The notes under the pieces are model-generated. The model saw only the letters and a list, made by a program, of their open reading frames with translations. It had not been told where the DNA came from and searched no databases. 64,000 nt of DNA from Bolinopsis microptera (taxonomy: Eukaryota > Ctenophora > Tentaculata > Lobata > Bolinopsidae): NCBI RefSeq assembly GCF_026151205.1, contig NC_087074.1, forward strand, positions 8,721,726-8,785,725. Reading direction: 5' to 3'. Shown in pieces: positions 1-13,540 of the stretch; position 1 is the stretch's first letter; every line of letters starts with the position of its first letter. A program made the position numbers and the translations under genes.

Positions 1-101
<101 letters not shown>

Positions 102-2235
102 GTAACCCACTAAATACGTCATCTTCTTTTCACGGTGACCTCATTATTGTTTCTCAGTCAGATTGGGGTACCAACTGATAGGTGACTTGTTTTCAGTTGA
201 ACAGGTTGGTTAGTAGTTGGGGTTGACGGAGTGTGTTGATGATGTGCGGAGGATTGGAGACATCTTTTGTCGGGTGGAACAGAGAGAGGTTCATTACCAA
301 CCAATCCCAAAGTTGCTGTCTTTATCAGAGAGTGCTTCATAAGACCACGAGATGTACTGAGTGACACGATTCAGGTTGCTGTCAACCTCCTTATTGATTA
401 CACTTAGCAATGAAACCTTGCAGATCAGATCGGAAGTTTTATGGAGTTACGTAATCGGACAAAAAAGTGGATTTTTGAACCTCTGTGTGTTTTATTGTAG
501 ACCTGTACTAGCAGGCGGACAAAAAGTGTAACTTTAGCAACATTAGAAATACAGGAATTAAACAGGAATTAAACATGAAATGACCAAGGAGAACACTAAC
601 GAACTCGTCTTGGTAATACAGCAATTCATAAAGACGATCAGAACTCTAAAAATTGAGAGAATGCTATAAAAATAAATTTAAAAAAAATTAACCGCTTTAC
701 AATTTCACAAAAGAAAAATCGAATATAATAATTTAAATACGAGTAAAAAAGTCATGGAGATGAGTTAATGACGATGAGTAGGAGACGGGAGGTGATTAAT
801 AATCCTGATTGATAAAGTAATCAATAATCCTACTATCATCAGTTCAGGCGATACTAACAATTGTTGGATCGTAGGAGCTAGAAAGGATCTGTTTCGGAGC
901 CAGAGCCAAGGACTACTACACAAGCAAGATAAGCTGTTACCCATATCTTGAAGGTTCTTCTCATCGATGAGGAACTGATCATCCAAACCCATAAGTGATA
1001 AGGCAACACAGAAAACTTATAGATTTAAACTTGTCCCAGTCCTATTCGGGTCTTTTTCTAAATTGGACCGCGGGACAGATTTATTTAGCGCTGACACAGA
1101 AACAAATGGTCACACAGCTCAACTCGGATAGGATCAGCAGAAACTCACTGAAAGCTCATGGAAGAAAAAAGTATATGCGTGAGCATGTTACGAAAACATT
1201 ATTCCATACTCCATGTCACTATGATATTACAGCAAGAAACTGGTAATAACTGAGCGCAAGATCGCTATAATAATAGTACTAGTAGGTGCAAATGAGTGAA
1301 ATTAGTAACCTCCTGAAATATTTCCAAACCAGTGACATAAATAATGCTTCTGATAAATTTATATGCGAGATGTATGTGTTCCAGGAGGAGTTAACAAGTA
1401 ATGAATTGGTTATTGAAACCTGTCAGTCAGTCATCAATAGGTTGTTTGTTGAAACGCTCACTAATTGCAGCACGAAAATGTTATCATATAAAGATAAAGC
1501 GTTCTTGACAAGGTGAAGTGTGGAGGTGGCTATGCAACTTAAGTGTATCAAGTCTTTGATCATAGATTGCAGCTCTATGAAGAGAAGGAAATTGACAAGA
1601 ACTGTATCAGAAGATTATTAACACGAAACGAGCTGTCTTTAAAGTTGCGCATCATTAGGCAGTAATGAAAAATTACGACGAAACTCGATCTTTGACTTGC
1701 ATTGAAATATTTTCCCAAAGAAAGAATCATAGCTCTGTTAGAATCAAATTATCAAAGATAACCGCTGTGAAATTTAGAGGAGTACGCTGTAAATCTTCGT
1801 CTAAACTCTAAGATGGAATATCAACAAAGTTATATAAGAAGAGAACTACTAATCCTGAATCGGGCCCTCACAGCTCCTGACAATGTTAGTAATCAGCTGT
1901 AACTAACAGAACTCACCTTCAATATCCAGTTATCAGTAAACGGATCGCCATTATCTTCCTGCTATCAGATCGGACAATAAGAAATTCACTGAATACTGAT
2001 AACGGTTTGTTGATAACGATAAAGTCAAAGCGTCTGCAGGGTTAGGAGAGCCATTAACATCTCAGACAAATGACGTAACTATAAGGGTGCTGTGTTAGAG
2101 TTGAGTACGAGCCACAACAAGCACTGAGTCAACCCTAACACCGAACAATATCACAATAGTAGTATATATAGTGTATATATAGTGGGATATAATATATCTT
2201 TAAATTCCTAGCGTTATACGCTTAGCTTAATTTAA

Positions 2236-2490
2236 AGACGGTGTAAAATTTATGCGTTACGCAGGACAGATAATTGAACAACGGGCATAAATTAGGTTGA
2301 ATCTGTTTGCCGATGTGAACGCAAAATGATATGTTACTGAAATTATGAAAGAAAATTATGTGCATTAACTTGTACGCTTTGCTTAGACGGCGTAAAATTT
2401 ATATCCCTCACGTAATGATAGTGTAGATAATTAAAGAAAGGTATAAATTGAGGTAAATTTGTTTCTCGATATGAAAAATAGAGGGTATGT
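2236..2490. repeat. Diverged tandem duplication, period about 159 bp
   Basis: The block starting AGACGGTGTAAAATTTAT at 2236 recurs as AGACGGCGTAAAATTTAT at about 2395. Both are followed by similar text (GATAATT, GTATAAATT, TTTGTTT, GATATGAA). Spacing and order are conserved but identity is moderate, so this is an old duplication. Confidence 0.6.
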
Positions 2491-2598
2491 TATTGAACGA
2501 ACATTAGGCTAATTTATCGGTAAATCTTATAGTGGGGATTTTTCAAACATATAATACCACATTTGACAGACAAGAAGACAAGAAACATGCGTATGATA

Positions 2599-2862
2599 GA
2601 ACATATTGACATATTTATTATTTAATTATTTTACAGATCTCTGTTAAACACGATATCTTCTGTCTGGTTTATACTGGACAAGGTTTTGTTTCCGGCCTTC
2701 TCAATTTGAGCTTCGAAAATGACACAGAGCTTCGGAAATGACATGAGTGCATATGGATTCGGGGTTAGAATATATTGACATATTTATTATTTAATTATTT
2801 TACAGATCTGTATGGTTAAACACTGTTTGGTTTATACTGGACAAGGTTCTGTTTCCGGCCTA
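2599..2862. repeat. Direct repeat of about 95 bp, two copies
   Basis: A block containing TTGACATATTTATTATTTAA, then ATTTTACAGATCT, GTTTATACTGGACAAGGTT and GTTTCCGGCC occurs at 2599-2698 and again at 2767-2862 with few differences. The copies are separated by about 70 bp of unrelated sequence. No mobile-element hallmark is seen. Confidence 0.8.
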
Positions 2863-5800
2863 CTTAAATTATCTGCTCTAAACGAATCGAGCACGTACAC
2901 ACCCACAATATAAAAATTCAGCTCGAGTACAATTGTATGCGATATTAACCTATCTATGGTTTACAGCGATCAAGTTAAAGATATGCGATATTGTTAGACG
3001 TAGATCAACGAAGAGCAGAAAAACATATCTTTGAAGAAAAAAGTAACCGCTTGGTGGCGGAAAATTATAAGCTGTTAAGGTACTTACAAGACTAATCAAA
3101 ATTTCAACGCATAAAATATAAAGGTATCATACGTCAATAAAATATCTTTTTATAATGCAATCAAATCCAGGCGATATACCTCGGCCCTCAGTGTAAACGA
3201 TAAGATGCAAATATTTACAATAAACGTGTAAAAACTGAGTTATATCCGATATACTTGAAGCATGTAACTTTCCCGACTTCATTTTCTGCGATGCATCAGG
3301 GTTTAAAGCAAAATAACCAGCTCAATCACGAGCGGAAGTATAAAAATAAAGTTTTCACAATGTTAACACGGATGATTTCAAGACCATAGATATAGAAACT
3401 TAGATCATAGATAAAAATACCTAACAAACACAAAAAATAAAAATCTAGCGGCAAAGAAACGACGAAGAGGAAGCTGGTTCATATAATTCCCCTGTCTTTG
3501 TTTTATCTTATTAGTATGAGAAGTTCATCGCTTATTTCCCGGAAATAGGAGTGCAAAAGTTTTGCAATCTAATGTACTAATCTTGTGCTAAGAGTTAAGA
3601 CGCACTCATATCGCCTTTTGTAAGCAAGATGAGCAAAAAAGGGTCACTGTTATAACTTATAGTTCCTATTTTCTGTTCAGTTTTTGCTGAAATTATAATT
3701 ATTTTAATTTTGTTCCCATAGTCCTCTGAAGTCTGAACAAATATATATATATATATTTGTCCTGTTTAGGGTAATATAAGATTAACAAAACTTGGCCTTA
3801 TGCTCAAGTTTTGACGGAATTATCATTCATTGTGCTAGAGTGCGCTGTTGACTGTTGCCCAACGACAAGAACAAACTTTTAAGTACAACCAAATTGAGTG
3901 TTTCTTATTCTAGAGTCTAGACAAGGAGTAGCGACCATCTGAGACGTGAATATTGGTGACAGTCGTTAAACTTAAAGCTTTTTAACTTTATATTTCAACT
4001 GAGAAAACAGGAGAAACCACAAATTCGACCAATTCTAAACATAGCTTCACAGTTCACCTAGGTGTCGACACTCCCAATAATGTCTGCTATGAGTGTCGAG
4101 ACTCATTGTGAATCACAGCATGGGTTACAATATCAAATGAGAAATATTTTCCGACAACCTCAGACAGTCGTGGAACCGAGTCAAAATACAGGGGGTACAC
4201 ACACTATTCAATACTTACTCATAGCCAAAACTCAAGTTGTTCTGGGATGTCTTTGTTTCGGAGACATAGTGATAGGCATTCTTCATACCAGACAGCAACT
4301 GCTACTTCATCTTCATTGGGGGGATGTCATTATGTCTGTAGAACCGGAAATAGGGAAATAGTAAGTTTAGCTAATTTTAAGAAGCAATGGAGCAAACTTT
4401 TATATCATCAAGTCACTCCCCAAGGTTGCTTAATCTCAATAACATTAACACTCTAACCCAATTGCCATACCTCAACCCTGATGGTAATTGGTAACCAAAT
4501 CCTCGTCTTTACTGTAATACAGACACCCTGAGTAACAGATCATAACCATTACCAGATCACTAACCCAAAACCTAACGTAACCCAACCCTTAAACCCAGAC
4601 CAAAGCTGGTCCAAAATCCCAGCCCAAAATTGGATCTGAAGTCCGAACGTAAAATCAAGTCTAAGCTCTAATCTAAATCCAAAGTTAAAACCTAAGACTA
4701 AGCTTAAAACAGTGCAGATGGCAACAAATCCATTATCCACACGGACTTACGACAATTGCATACTCGAGAAAAGACCATCGTCATTGCAGGGCAGACGTGA
4801 AAATACATAATAATTCAGGCATCAAAACAAAAGATTTCAAACACAGTCCACAATGTCTATCAGAAGGGCATCATTAGAATATTGAAACTACACTGAGTGT
4901 TTCATCTAAAATAAAGGGGGGAGGGTGTGAAAATTCGCGAGAGAGATCATAAAGTTGACAGGGAGGTCGAGAAATTAAATTGTGGGAGATTGTATAATGG
5001 TTGAACCATCAGTCATAATTGCCATGTAATTATTATGCTCATATATTATACATAATGACAATGGGACGCCTCACGTGGTACTAAGCGCAAGTGCCAAGAA
5101 AATCCCCACATTTTATTTAACCGGGCCACCATTACGACACCCACCGGTCATTATAACCCTCCCGATAAATAACCAAACACATGCCCCGCGTGGTAAGTTT
5201 CTATTCTCAAATGTGGTGGTGTGTATGGAAACTGCTATAAAGTTTACAGGATTTACACAAAGGAGACGATCCAGGCCCCGTCTCTCTACGAAAGTTACTA
5301 ATGCTCCACGTACCAAGGCAACCCAGGTGGATTATATGCCTGGTACTGTCCCACTAACATTACCCGTTATTATTTGCTGAAGTTTGTTACTGTGCAGTGT
5401 GACTGCTGCAGACCACGTACTGTTTAATTTATAGACAGACGTGATTGTGAGCTTGCAGAAGGGTGGCGTGTGTGCGTTTTGAAATTGGGGGTTTTGGTTT
5501 TTTGCCTTCTTGTGAGCATGATATAAATGATTAACATTTCTGTATCGTTTAAAAAACTTTAAAATTAGTACACGTACTAATTTGTAGTACTACGTCAACG
5601 TGTAGTACGAGCTCTATTAGTAGAAGAATGTTGTCAGTTTGCTAGGACGCAAAAAATACGGTAAAGAACAAAATCTGATAAGCGCCGTCATGAATGCACC
5701 ACTGTTTTGAAATAAGAAATAGATGAATTGCACGACCACGACTTCTAAAAATCTAATCAGTATTGACATGAACAGTGAATGGTCGATGATGTTTGATGAC

Positions 5801-8662
5801 TATTCAGGATATATTTACTTTGACATCCTTGGTAGAATCACAGGTCATCAAATTCATATTATATAACCGTGATAAGTGAAAATTGTTAACATTTAAGTCC
5901 ACAATGCAAGAAGGGGCTCCTCTTGCTTGTAGCACCAAATGTCCTTAAGATATGGAACCTGTTTGAAAAATCCAAGAGTAGGTAACAAGAATTCAAATAT
6001 TTGAAAGTGTAATTCAATCAATTGTCAAATCGTGCAAAGGTATGCGGAGGGTAACTTAAATCATGGCGACGACACCATTACTGCTCTGCGTGCGGAGAAG
6101 ATGCAATAAAATGGCGTATCTTTCTCCATATTCGGGTGGAAAAATAAAGGAGCACATTTTTTCCTTTGTGACACCACGAAAAACCTACCTACCTACTATA
6201 ATACCCATTCTCAATTCCTACAATTTCTAACCATCTTATACGTTTTTAGAAAACAAATTTGATGGAAGAAATGTTGTTTTTGAAAGAGCAGCCTGGCGAT
6301 GAAAATGAGTAAAGTGATTTTGTTTTTTATATGACTATGAGTTTTTTTTCTTTGGCATAGAAACTATATATTTGATTGTTAATATTAATAGTATGTATTA
6401 TACGTATTATACGAATTGTTTACCAAGTCACGCAGTCATACAATGGATGAAGCCAACTAAGAATAACATATCAAAGAACAAATATATTTTTTGACATGAA
6501 ACTTTTAGAAGGCTAGATTCATTGTCTCACTTGGTAAACATTTTCGTTTTCTTCCAAATTAATTCAGTAGAGCACTTTGTTGGAAAAAGAAACACACAGA
6601 TCAGCAAATACAAGGTGGGCCAGAAACACAGATTTAATATTAAATACATGATAATATATCTTTGTAAAGGGTTACTGTGAGGCTACAAGAAACAAGCGCT
6701 CAAAGGCACAACAACAACAACGAACAACAAGAAGCAACATACGCGTCCGCGCGAGAAAAGTGCAAAAGTGCAAATGAGCAAAAGTGACAAAAGTGACGAA
6801 GGTGATTTTGTATGGTAAATATTATGACACATTGTATGATGTATTTTTCATGATGAATAACCTTATGGCCAGACATCACAATCACACCTATTCACGATGT
6901 CCTTTGTTCTACAGAATGATAAAGAATCTTATCAACGTTGTTAATTGATAACTAAACCGATTTATAAATAAATGACAATTTAGGGCGGTCACGTACGGAA
7001 ATCTCGCCCTAGATTCAAATACAGAATCCAATCAAATACAGAGTTGCTTAATAAGATGACCTATCGGATTACCAACTTGTAATATCACTGCTGTAGAGGT
7101 CAAATAACCACCGCCATGCAACAGTGATCTAGTGTATCGGTGAACCAACATTTATTGCTTAAATTGAAATAATTATTGTTAAATTTTAAAATCTCAATGG
7201 TTATTATTTGTGCAGTTTTCCGAAAGAACTATGAGTGAAATATACTATGTTAGAAAATAAAGAAACTGGTAATATTAGGTAACTTCTGAACTTTTTCCGG
7301 TTGGTGTGAAAGTTCTAGAATCAAGTAAGTAAATAACTCATTAAGTCTGTTTCCAAGGCACGAGAGCGAATTAACAGCTATAATTATTCTTAACCACCAT
7401 TATTGAAGAGGAACTATATATAGATATGTTAGAACTTAGAAGTAAATATAGATATGTTAGAGGGAGCATTTAGTAAGAAGATCATGGCAATTGCTGAGTT
7501 ACAGCAAGCAAATAACAAACGAAACAAGGACATATTAATAATCCCTTGGTCTCGTTCACACTTTGCTTCATACCATAAATCTTCCTGGTTACATGGAAAT
7601 TCCACTGAAGTAATGATAATTTCACGCAGCCAGAAAAAAACCCTGAAACTACAAAGAAGGTTCTCGCGCAGCACCCAACTTCTCCTTTGACGAAGCAGTA
7701 GAAGCATAAAGAGAGTGATTTGATAACAGCTGCCTGCTTTAAGTGCAAACAGTTTATAATTAGCTACTGTTGAAGACACGTGCAGCGGCGCTAAGTTCTC
7801 AACTGACTATATCACTAGCTCTCTAAGTGAAACTTACAGACCTTCATCATGACGATAATTGGGAACGGAGGGGAAGTTTTGTTTAAAATATAACTATGAA
7901 CACAACTGCCATAAAGAGCATGCGTTATGCCTTGCCAGTTACTGTGAAGAGCGAAAAAGAAGGAGAGGAATGGAAAATATTGAGTAAGGAAAATAGTAGA
8001 GTGCTGAGTATGATAAGTTCAACTTTCAGACGGGAATATATGCGTGATGTAGCGTAACTGCGCATGCACTGACAATAGAAACAAAGTCCGCAGCGGAACA
8101 TTCCAGACAACTTCCTAAAGGCTTACAATAGTCGATATTAATAGGAAATAAATTGTAAGTAATTAAACGAGTTAATACTTAATACTGTCTAAGATAAATC
8201 GGCAGAACAGTTACGCTGCGCTTTATAATAACATGACAACTTCACAAGGTGCAAAGGTGTTGGCAGTGCAGGGGGAGGGGGGGGGGGAAACACTATATTG
8301 TAACAAATTTATCACAACATTATAAACAACAATCCCCGAATTCTTATAAACTTATAAAGTTCCACCCAGGTTGGATGACGACGAAAGAGATGATCAGAGC
8401 AGACGTTGGTGAGATGAGAACAATCAACTTTTACCTGCACGCTGGTAGTGCTACTGAGTGAGACTGTGCAGGCAGGAGGTAGTGGTGAGGATCAATACAG
8501 AGTATTAGAAAAACAATATAACTTGTAGAACAGTGTAGAAGATTATGAGACAATGCAATCAACTGTATGAAGCCGGTGAACCAGGCTATCTCGTACAATA
8601 CAGGGCAGACCCGGTGATTAATATTTTACTTGGGTGCAGTTGTTGGCAGACTGAGCGTGAGA

Positions 8663-9135
8663 GGTCGTGTGTGGTAGAGTGTGGTGGGTAGAGTGTGGTG
8701 GTTAGAGTGTGGTGGGTAGAGTGTGGTGGGTAGAGTGTGGTGGGTAGAGTGTGGTGGGTATAGTGTGGTGGGTAGAGTGTGGTGGGTAGAGTGTGGTGGG
8801 TAAAGTGTGGTGAGTAGAGTGTGGTGGGTAGAGTGTGGTGGGTAGAGTTTGGTGGGTAGAGTGTGGTGGGTAGAGTGTGGTGGGTAGAGTGTGGTGGGTA
8901 GAGTGTGGAGTATAGAGTGTGGTGTGTAGAGTGTGGTGAGTAGACTGTGGTGGGTAGAGTGTGGTGTGGAGTGTAGTGGGTAGAGTGTGGTGGGTAGAGT
9001 ATGGTGGGTAGAGTGTGGCGTGTAGAGTGTGGTGGGTAGAGTGTGGTGGGTAGAGTGGTGGGTGGAGTGGTGGGTGGAGTGTGGAGGGTGGAGTGTGGTG
9101 GGTGGTGGGTAGAGTCTGTTGATTAGAGTGTGGTG
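8663..9135 (+). repeat. 14-bp minisatellite (GTGTGGTGGGTAGA)n, left part
   Basis: About 33 imperfect copies of GTGTGGTGGGTAGA with occasional point changes and short indels. The array resumes in the same orientation at 11075, so the 9144-11066 element appears to have landed inside one array. The 149-codon minus-strand open frame over this stretch is only a translation of the repeat. Confidence 0.95.
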
Positions 9136-9143
9136 GGTGCATT

Positions 9144-11066
9144 GGCTGCACGACGGCCAGGCCCCCTCATTATTCGGGGTCCCACGGAGATCAGATCATG
9201 ACACCAATTAGTGACGTATGATTAGTGATGTGATCCATCAGTAGAATTTAATTGACCTAAAAATGGGCTAGATACAGAGTAGAGTTCACATGTCAACTCT
9301 GTTCACATGGTATTATTAGTTAAATTGTGTTAATACTTTACCATACTACACGTAATAAAACAAATAAACCCTGTTTACAATGAGATAACATCACATGATC
9401 GAATCACGTGTTTTGATAACAAAGCTAGAGACTAAGGGGTATGGAGCACACTGCTTTTCATGTGTTTAATAGACTGACCATTAGTTCTTTTACACAGATT
9501 GTACTACTAGTCTTAACTATAATTATAAAGATTATCTTTTGTGGGGACCGAGGGCTCGTCGTCCGAGTATAAAGCTGACACTCCTGATCACTACGTTCAT
9601 AGAAATATTTCCTTTACCCTCATGAGATGTTGTCTGTGATTCCCGCACTATATAATGACAACACTATATAATGACAAGCACTTTATAGTGACTTGTCACT
9701 ATATAGTCCTGTCATTATAAAGTGCGTTTTGCACACTATATAATGACATGTGAGACGGCTGCAAATTTACCTAAAAGGATGTGACCCATGCCTTCAAATG
9801 GTAAGGTCGCGTAACATCGAACGTGTCACAGATCACCACTAGCTGATCCGTCATCTCAAATATTTTAAGGCAAGCTGTGGAAAGGATGTGATCCAAGTAC
9901 TCAAGTGGAAACACGAGTACTTGTTGGAGCTCGTTGGTGTCGTTGGAGCTTGTTATCATGTGGTGGTACTCGTATATATATAGGGCTCAATGAAGGAAAA
10001 GCTATATCAATCATTAGACCTCCACCCCAGAGAGCAGCCAAGTGGATAACGTACGACTCCCTTCTGGAATCCTTCATGCAAGCCTACGATAACCAAGAGT
10101 ACGAAGTTATCGATTATCTCTCTGCTGTTTCTGCTGCACTATGAATTCGACATTTGATTATTGATATTATCAGTTTTACGATATTGGGATTTTATGATAT
10201 TTCGATTGTACTATATTTCTTTGACAGTTATACATTTTACTTAAATAAGATTATTTGTAATATTCTAAAGGTAGAATTAAAGAAAAGTAAGGAAAAGTCG
10301 ATATAAGATAAACTTGTCACTATATAGTGTTGTCATTATATAGTGCGTTTTGCAGACTATATAATGACAAAGATCAGCTGTCATTATAAAGTGCTTGTCA
10401 TTATATAGTGTTGTCATTATATAGTGTGATTACCGTTGTCTGTATATATTGTCTTAACAATTGATCAATGTTCTCATTGTTCCAAATCTCATGATTCAAT
10501 TTCACTTAACAAATTAACTCCTAACTAACCTTATGCCTAACTTACCTTATGCCTAACACGCATTACACATTATTTTATTTCCTCATCTTTGCCTTTGTTG
10601 ATTGTTCATCTTCTCGCACAATTCCTTAAGTGGGTGAGTCATCGTCATGTGAATGTTTGCATAATGATCATTATGATTATTATGAGCCTAACATATTTTT
10701 TCCGGTTTACTTGCTACACGTTGCGATCAAAAGGGTGTGTCAACGATTTACTTTACTGAAGCCCGTACCTTTTAGTAGTACCTACCTCTCGATATACGAT
10801 TTTGGAATCGAAGCTTCCCCCTTGTAATGCGACCACTTGTGTGATATACGAGTCAAGCGGTCAGATCTTAAAGATCATGTTTACTTCTTAATGCAATGCC
10901 ATGATGTACAGAGTTGACATGTGAACTCTACCCTGTATCTAGCCCATTTCTAGGTCAGTTAAATTCGACTGATGGATCACATCACTAATTATACGTCACT
11001 AATTGGTGATATGATCTGATCTACGTGGGACCCCTAATAATAAGGGGGCCTGGTCGTCGGCCTCTC
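9144..11066. mobile_element. Inverted-repeat DNA element inserted in the minisatellite
   Basis: The termini are inverted copies of each other for about 160 bp. On the left, CCAGGCCCCC is followed by GGGGTCCCACG, then CACCAATTAGTGACGTAT; the same modules run backwards at 10900-11066. A perfect 8-bp direct repeat, GGTGCATT, lies immediately outside each end (9136-9143 and 11067-11074), and minisatellite of the same orientation continues beyond both copies. The element is 1923 bp, encodes no recognisable transposase and holds a second nested element. An 8-bp TSD suits hAT, P or Mutator-like elements; the superfamily is not determined. Confidence 0.85.
9646..10426. mobile_element. Nested inverted-repeat element (TIR CACTATATAATGACA)
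   Basis: Both ends carry the same roughly 42-bp inverted sequence beginning CACTATATAATGACA, repeated twice in tandem and followed by AGCACTTTAT. It is flanked by TGATTCCCG (9637-9645) and TGATTACCG (10427-10435), a 9-bp direct repeat with one mismatch. The 781-bp body has a 79-codon open frame with no recognisable domain. A 9-bp TSD suits a Mutator-like non-autonomous element (inference). It lies wholly inside the 9144-11066 element and is therefore younger than it. Confidence 0.8.
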
Positions 11067-11074
11067 GGTGCATT

Positions 11075-11178
11075 ATGGTGGGTATAGTGTGGTGGGTAGA
11101 GTGTGGTGTGCAGAGTGTGGAGTGTAGAGTGTGGTGGGTGGAATGTAGTGGGTAAAGTGTGATAGGTAGAGTGTGTAG
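11075..11178 (+). repeat. 14-bp minisatellite, right part
   Basis: Resumption of the GTGTGGTGGGTAGA array in the same orientation as at 8663-9135, with more degenerate units, fading out near 11178. Confidence 0.9.
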
Positions 11179-12082
11179 AACTTATCATCTGTGAAGTATT
11201 CACAGATGATATTCTTAAACATGATGCTTTGTATAGACAATCCCATTTTATTATTACTTTATTACAGATTTGTTAAACCATTTAACAGAAGTATTACCTC
11301 AAACTTCTTTAAAAACTAAAAGGAATCGAATCAGTTTTAAATGAATTGTATGAAATTTTGAATCGTTTTTGAAAAAGCTGATTCGTCAAATATTGTCCCC
11401 CATGAAATCTCGGTAATGAGGCCAACTTTTTTGCCCCGTTTGGCCCCTTTGCTGAGAAAATAATACATTTTTTGCAGTTTTAAAAATATTTCTCGGATAT
11501 TTGTAGTTTAACCATCTGCAGCTAAGTTATCTACAGTTCAGTTAGACCATCTGCAGACTGTATGCACATTCTATCTGCACAATAGTTATCCCTTGTAGTC
11601 CAATTTTACATTGACTCCGGGCCAGAGGAAAATTACCGATTGCCAAGGTTTGATGCCTAGGCAGTCGAAACCTCTTATTGAGACCCGATATAATAATAAT
11701 AACAAAGTATTTATACCCCGCTCATATTAGCAACTAGTAACCAAGAATGGTACTAGCTACTAATGTCAGAGCGGCTCTCATAACAAAGAGAAAACTATAA
11801 TAATTTAGAATTCTCCAACAACAAATTCTCACTTTCCTTTAAGCTGCTTATTGGTAACACTAACGTTTAAAAACTATATACGACAGACATGGCGGTACAA
11901 TCAGACATCAGATGGAATAAACTAAAAGAGAAAAATAATAATCTCGACACATATTGGTTACCTTTACTTATTCAAAAGAATTTAATTAATTAAATTTCAA
12001 TGGCATATTATCATTATGGTTATCGGACAGAATGAGGTTTAAATCACTTAACATGATTAAGGCAATTCGATAATGTAGCTAC
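11179..12082. other. No gene seen
   Basis: AT-rich sequence without open frames of interest or recognisable repeats. Confidence 0.5.
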
Positions 12083-12540
12083 GCACGGTTAAGGCACGGT
12101 TAAGGCACGGTTAAGGCACGGTTAAGGCACGGTTAAGGCACGGTTAAGGCACGGTTAAGGCACGGTTAAGGCACAAGGGTTACATAAGGCACGGTTGAAG
12201 CACGGTCACTTAAGGCACGGTTAACGCACGGTTAACGCACGGTTAACGCACAGTTAAGGCACAGTTAATGCACAAACTGCCCATAAGCAACCATTATGGT
12301 CGCTTAAGGCACGGTTAATGCACGGTTAACGCACGGTTGGGGGAATATACCCGTGCCTCAACCATGCCTTATGTAACCCTTGTGCCTTAACCGTGCCTTA
12401 ACCGTGCGTTAACCGTGCGTTAACCGTGCGTTAACCGTGCGTTAACCGTGCGTTAACCGTGCGTTAACTGTGCTTTAACCGTGCCTTAAGTGACCGTGCC
12501 TCAACCTTATGTAACCCTTGTGTCTTAACCGTGCCTTATC
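12083..12540. repeat. Foldback of 11-bp repeats (GCACGGTTAAG / CTTAACCGTGC)
   Basis: From 12083 the unit GCACGGTTAAG repeats in tandem, with variants ending TTAAC or TTAAT. At about 12350 the orientation flips and the reverse-complement unit repeats to 12540. Punctuating motifs such as AAGGGTTACATAAGGCACGG and CGGTCACTTAAGGCAC also recur in inverted form, so the arms match in order and not only in unit. The centre is a short GGGGGAATATACCC segment. This would form a long imperfect hairpin. It is most like a foldback transposon; no coding capacity. Confidence 0.9.
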
Positions 12541-13529
12541 CCTAATACTAATAGCAGGACTAAATCAAGATGCGACTAAAGAGCAGGAAGGTGAAACGAC
12601 AGTGAAATAACTGTTCTTAGCACAACTTCATATTAACTGATCCCCCAACGGTACCGCAACACCGTACCGACACCGTTGCTTCTTCTACTTGCACTACCCA
12701 GGATGCTACGTCTAAGCTTTGGCATAATAGCCACAGACCCTGCAACTTGTGGAATTAACATTCGGTCGGGAGGAAGTAAAATAAATGTGCAAAATCTAAA
12801 AATAAAGTTCGGACGAATAATATATTACAGTCCGCCCTGAAGAATGCATATATTCACTATTTTATCGTCACGTACGTATTAACTATTATTAATGCTTTTC
12901 AAACAAAGTTACAACGAATTCTTCATGTAGTGCATCCTGGGTTTGGACAGGATATGCCCGTTTAGAATATTTCCATCACGTTACATTACATAATTCTCAA
13001 TAAATGTAATAGATTTGTAGTGTTGTAATTAGTTTTTAAAATGTTTTCCTCATCTTTGCCTTTGTTCATAAGATGTATAGTATTCTGAATGTTTGCAGTT
13101 TTCCAGACATTGATTTGGGTGTCTCGTGGTTAACTTTATGTCTAGTGGTAAACTTATGTCCAGTGGTCTAAGTTTTTATGTCTAAGTTCTAGGGAAGTTG
13201 GGAAGTTTTTGGCTAACAATGTTACGTCAGCAGACGAGTGGGTTAAGAAATGCTTGTGAAAGTGGATTCCTGGAAACCAAATTTTCCACGGTTCATGTTA
13301 CCCTGATCGATCATTATGAAATATGAGCCTAAAATATTTTTTCCGGTTTTCTGAAGTCCGTACCTAGTAGTAGTAACTAGTACCTACCTCTCGATATACG
13401 ATTTTGGAAGTTTTTCCTGAAACTATGTACTTTTGTTCATGTTTCATGCTACTCTGATCATTATGAGCCGAAAATGTTATTTCGTTTTTCGAAGTCCGCA
13501 CCTACCCTTAGCCATATACGATTTTGGAC
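12541..13529. other. Non-coding, remnants of a dispersed repeat
   Basis: The segment from about 13300 to 13529 (TTTTTCCGGTTTTCTGAAGTCC, CTCGATATACGATTTTGGA) resembles 10690-10830. It is the host repeat into which the 13541-15541 element inserted. No gene is seen. Confidence 0.6.
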
Positions 13530-13540
13530 TCGAGGCTTAG

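Noticed and set aside
4062-4456. Overlapping 99- and 69-codon plus-strand frames
   Set aside because: No recognisable domain, no splice signals of note, and mutually overlapping frames.
8702-9151. 149-codon minus-strand His/Pro/Thr-rich frame
   Set aside because: It is the 14-bp minisatellite read through; periodic and without start context or domain.
12083-12540. CRISPR-like array
   Set aside because: Units are 11 bp, contiguous and mirrored, without spacers, in an animal genome; a foldback fits.
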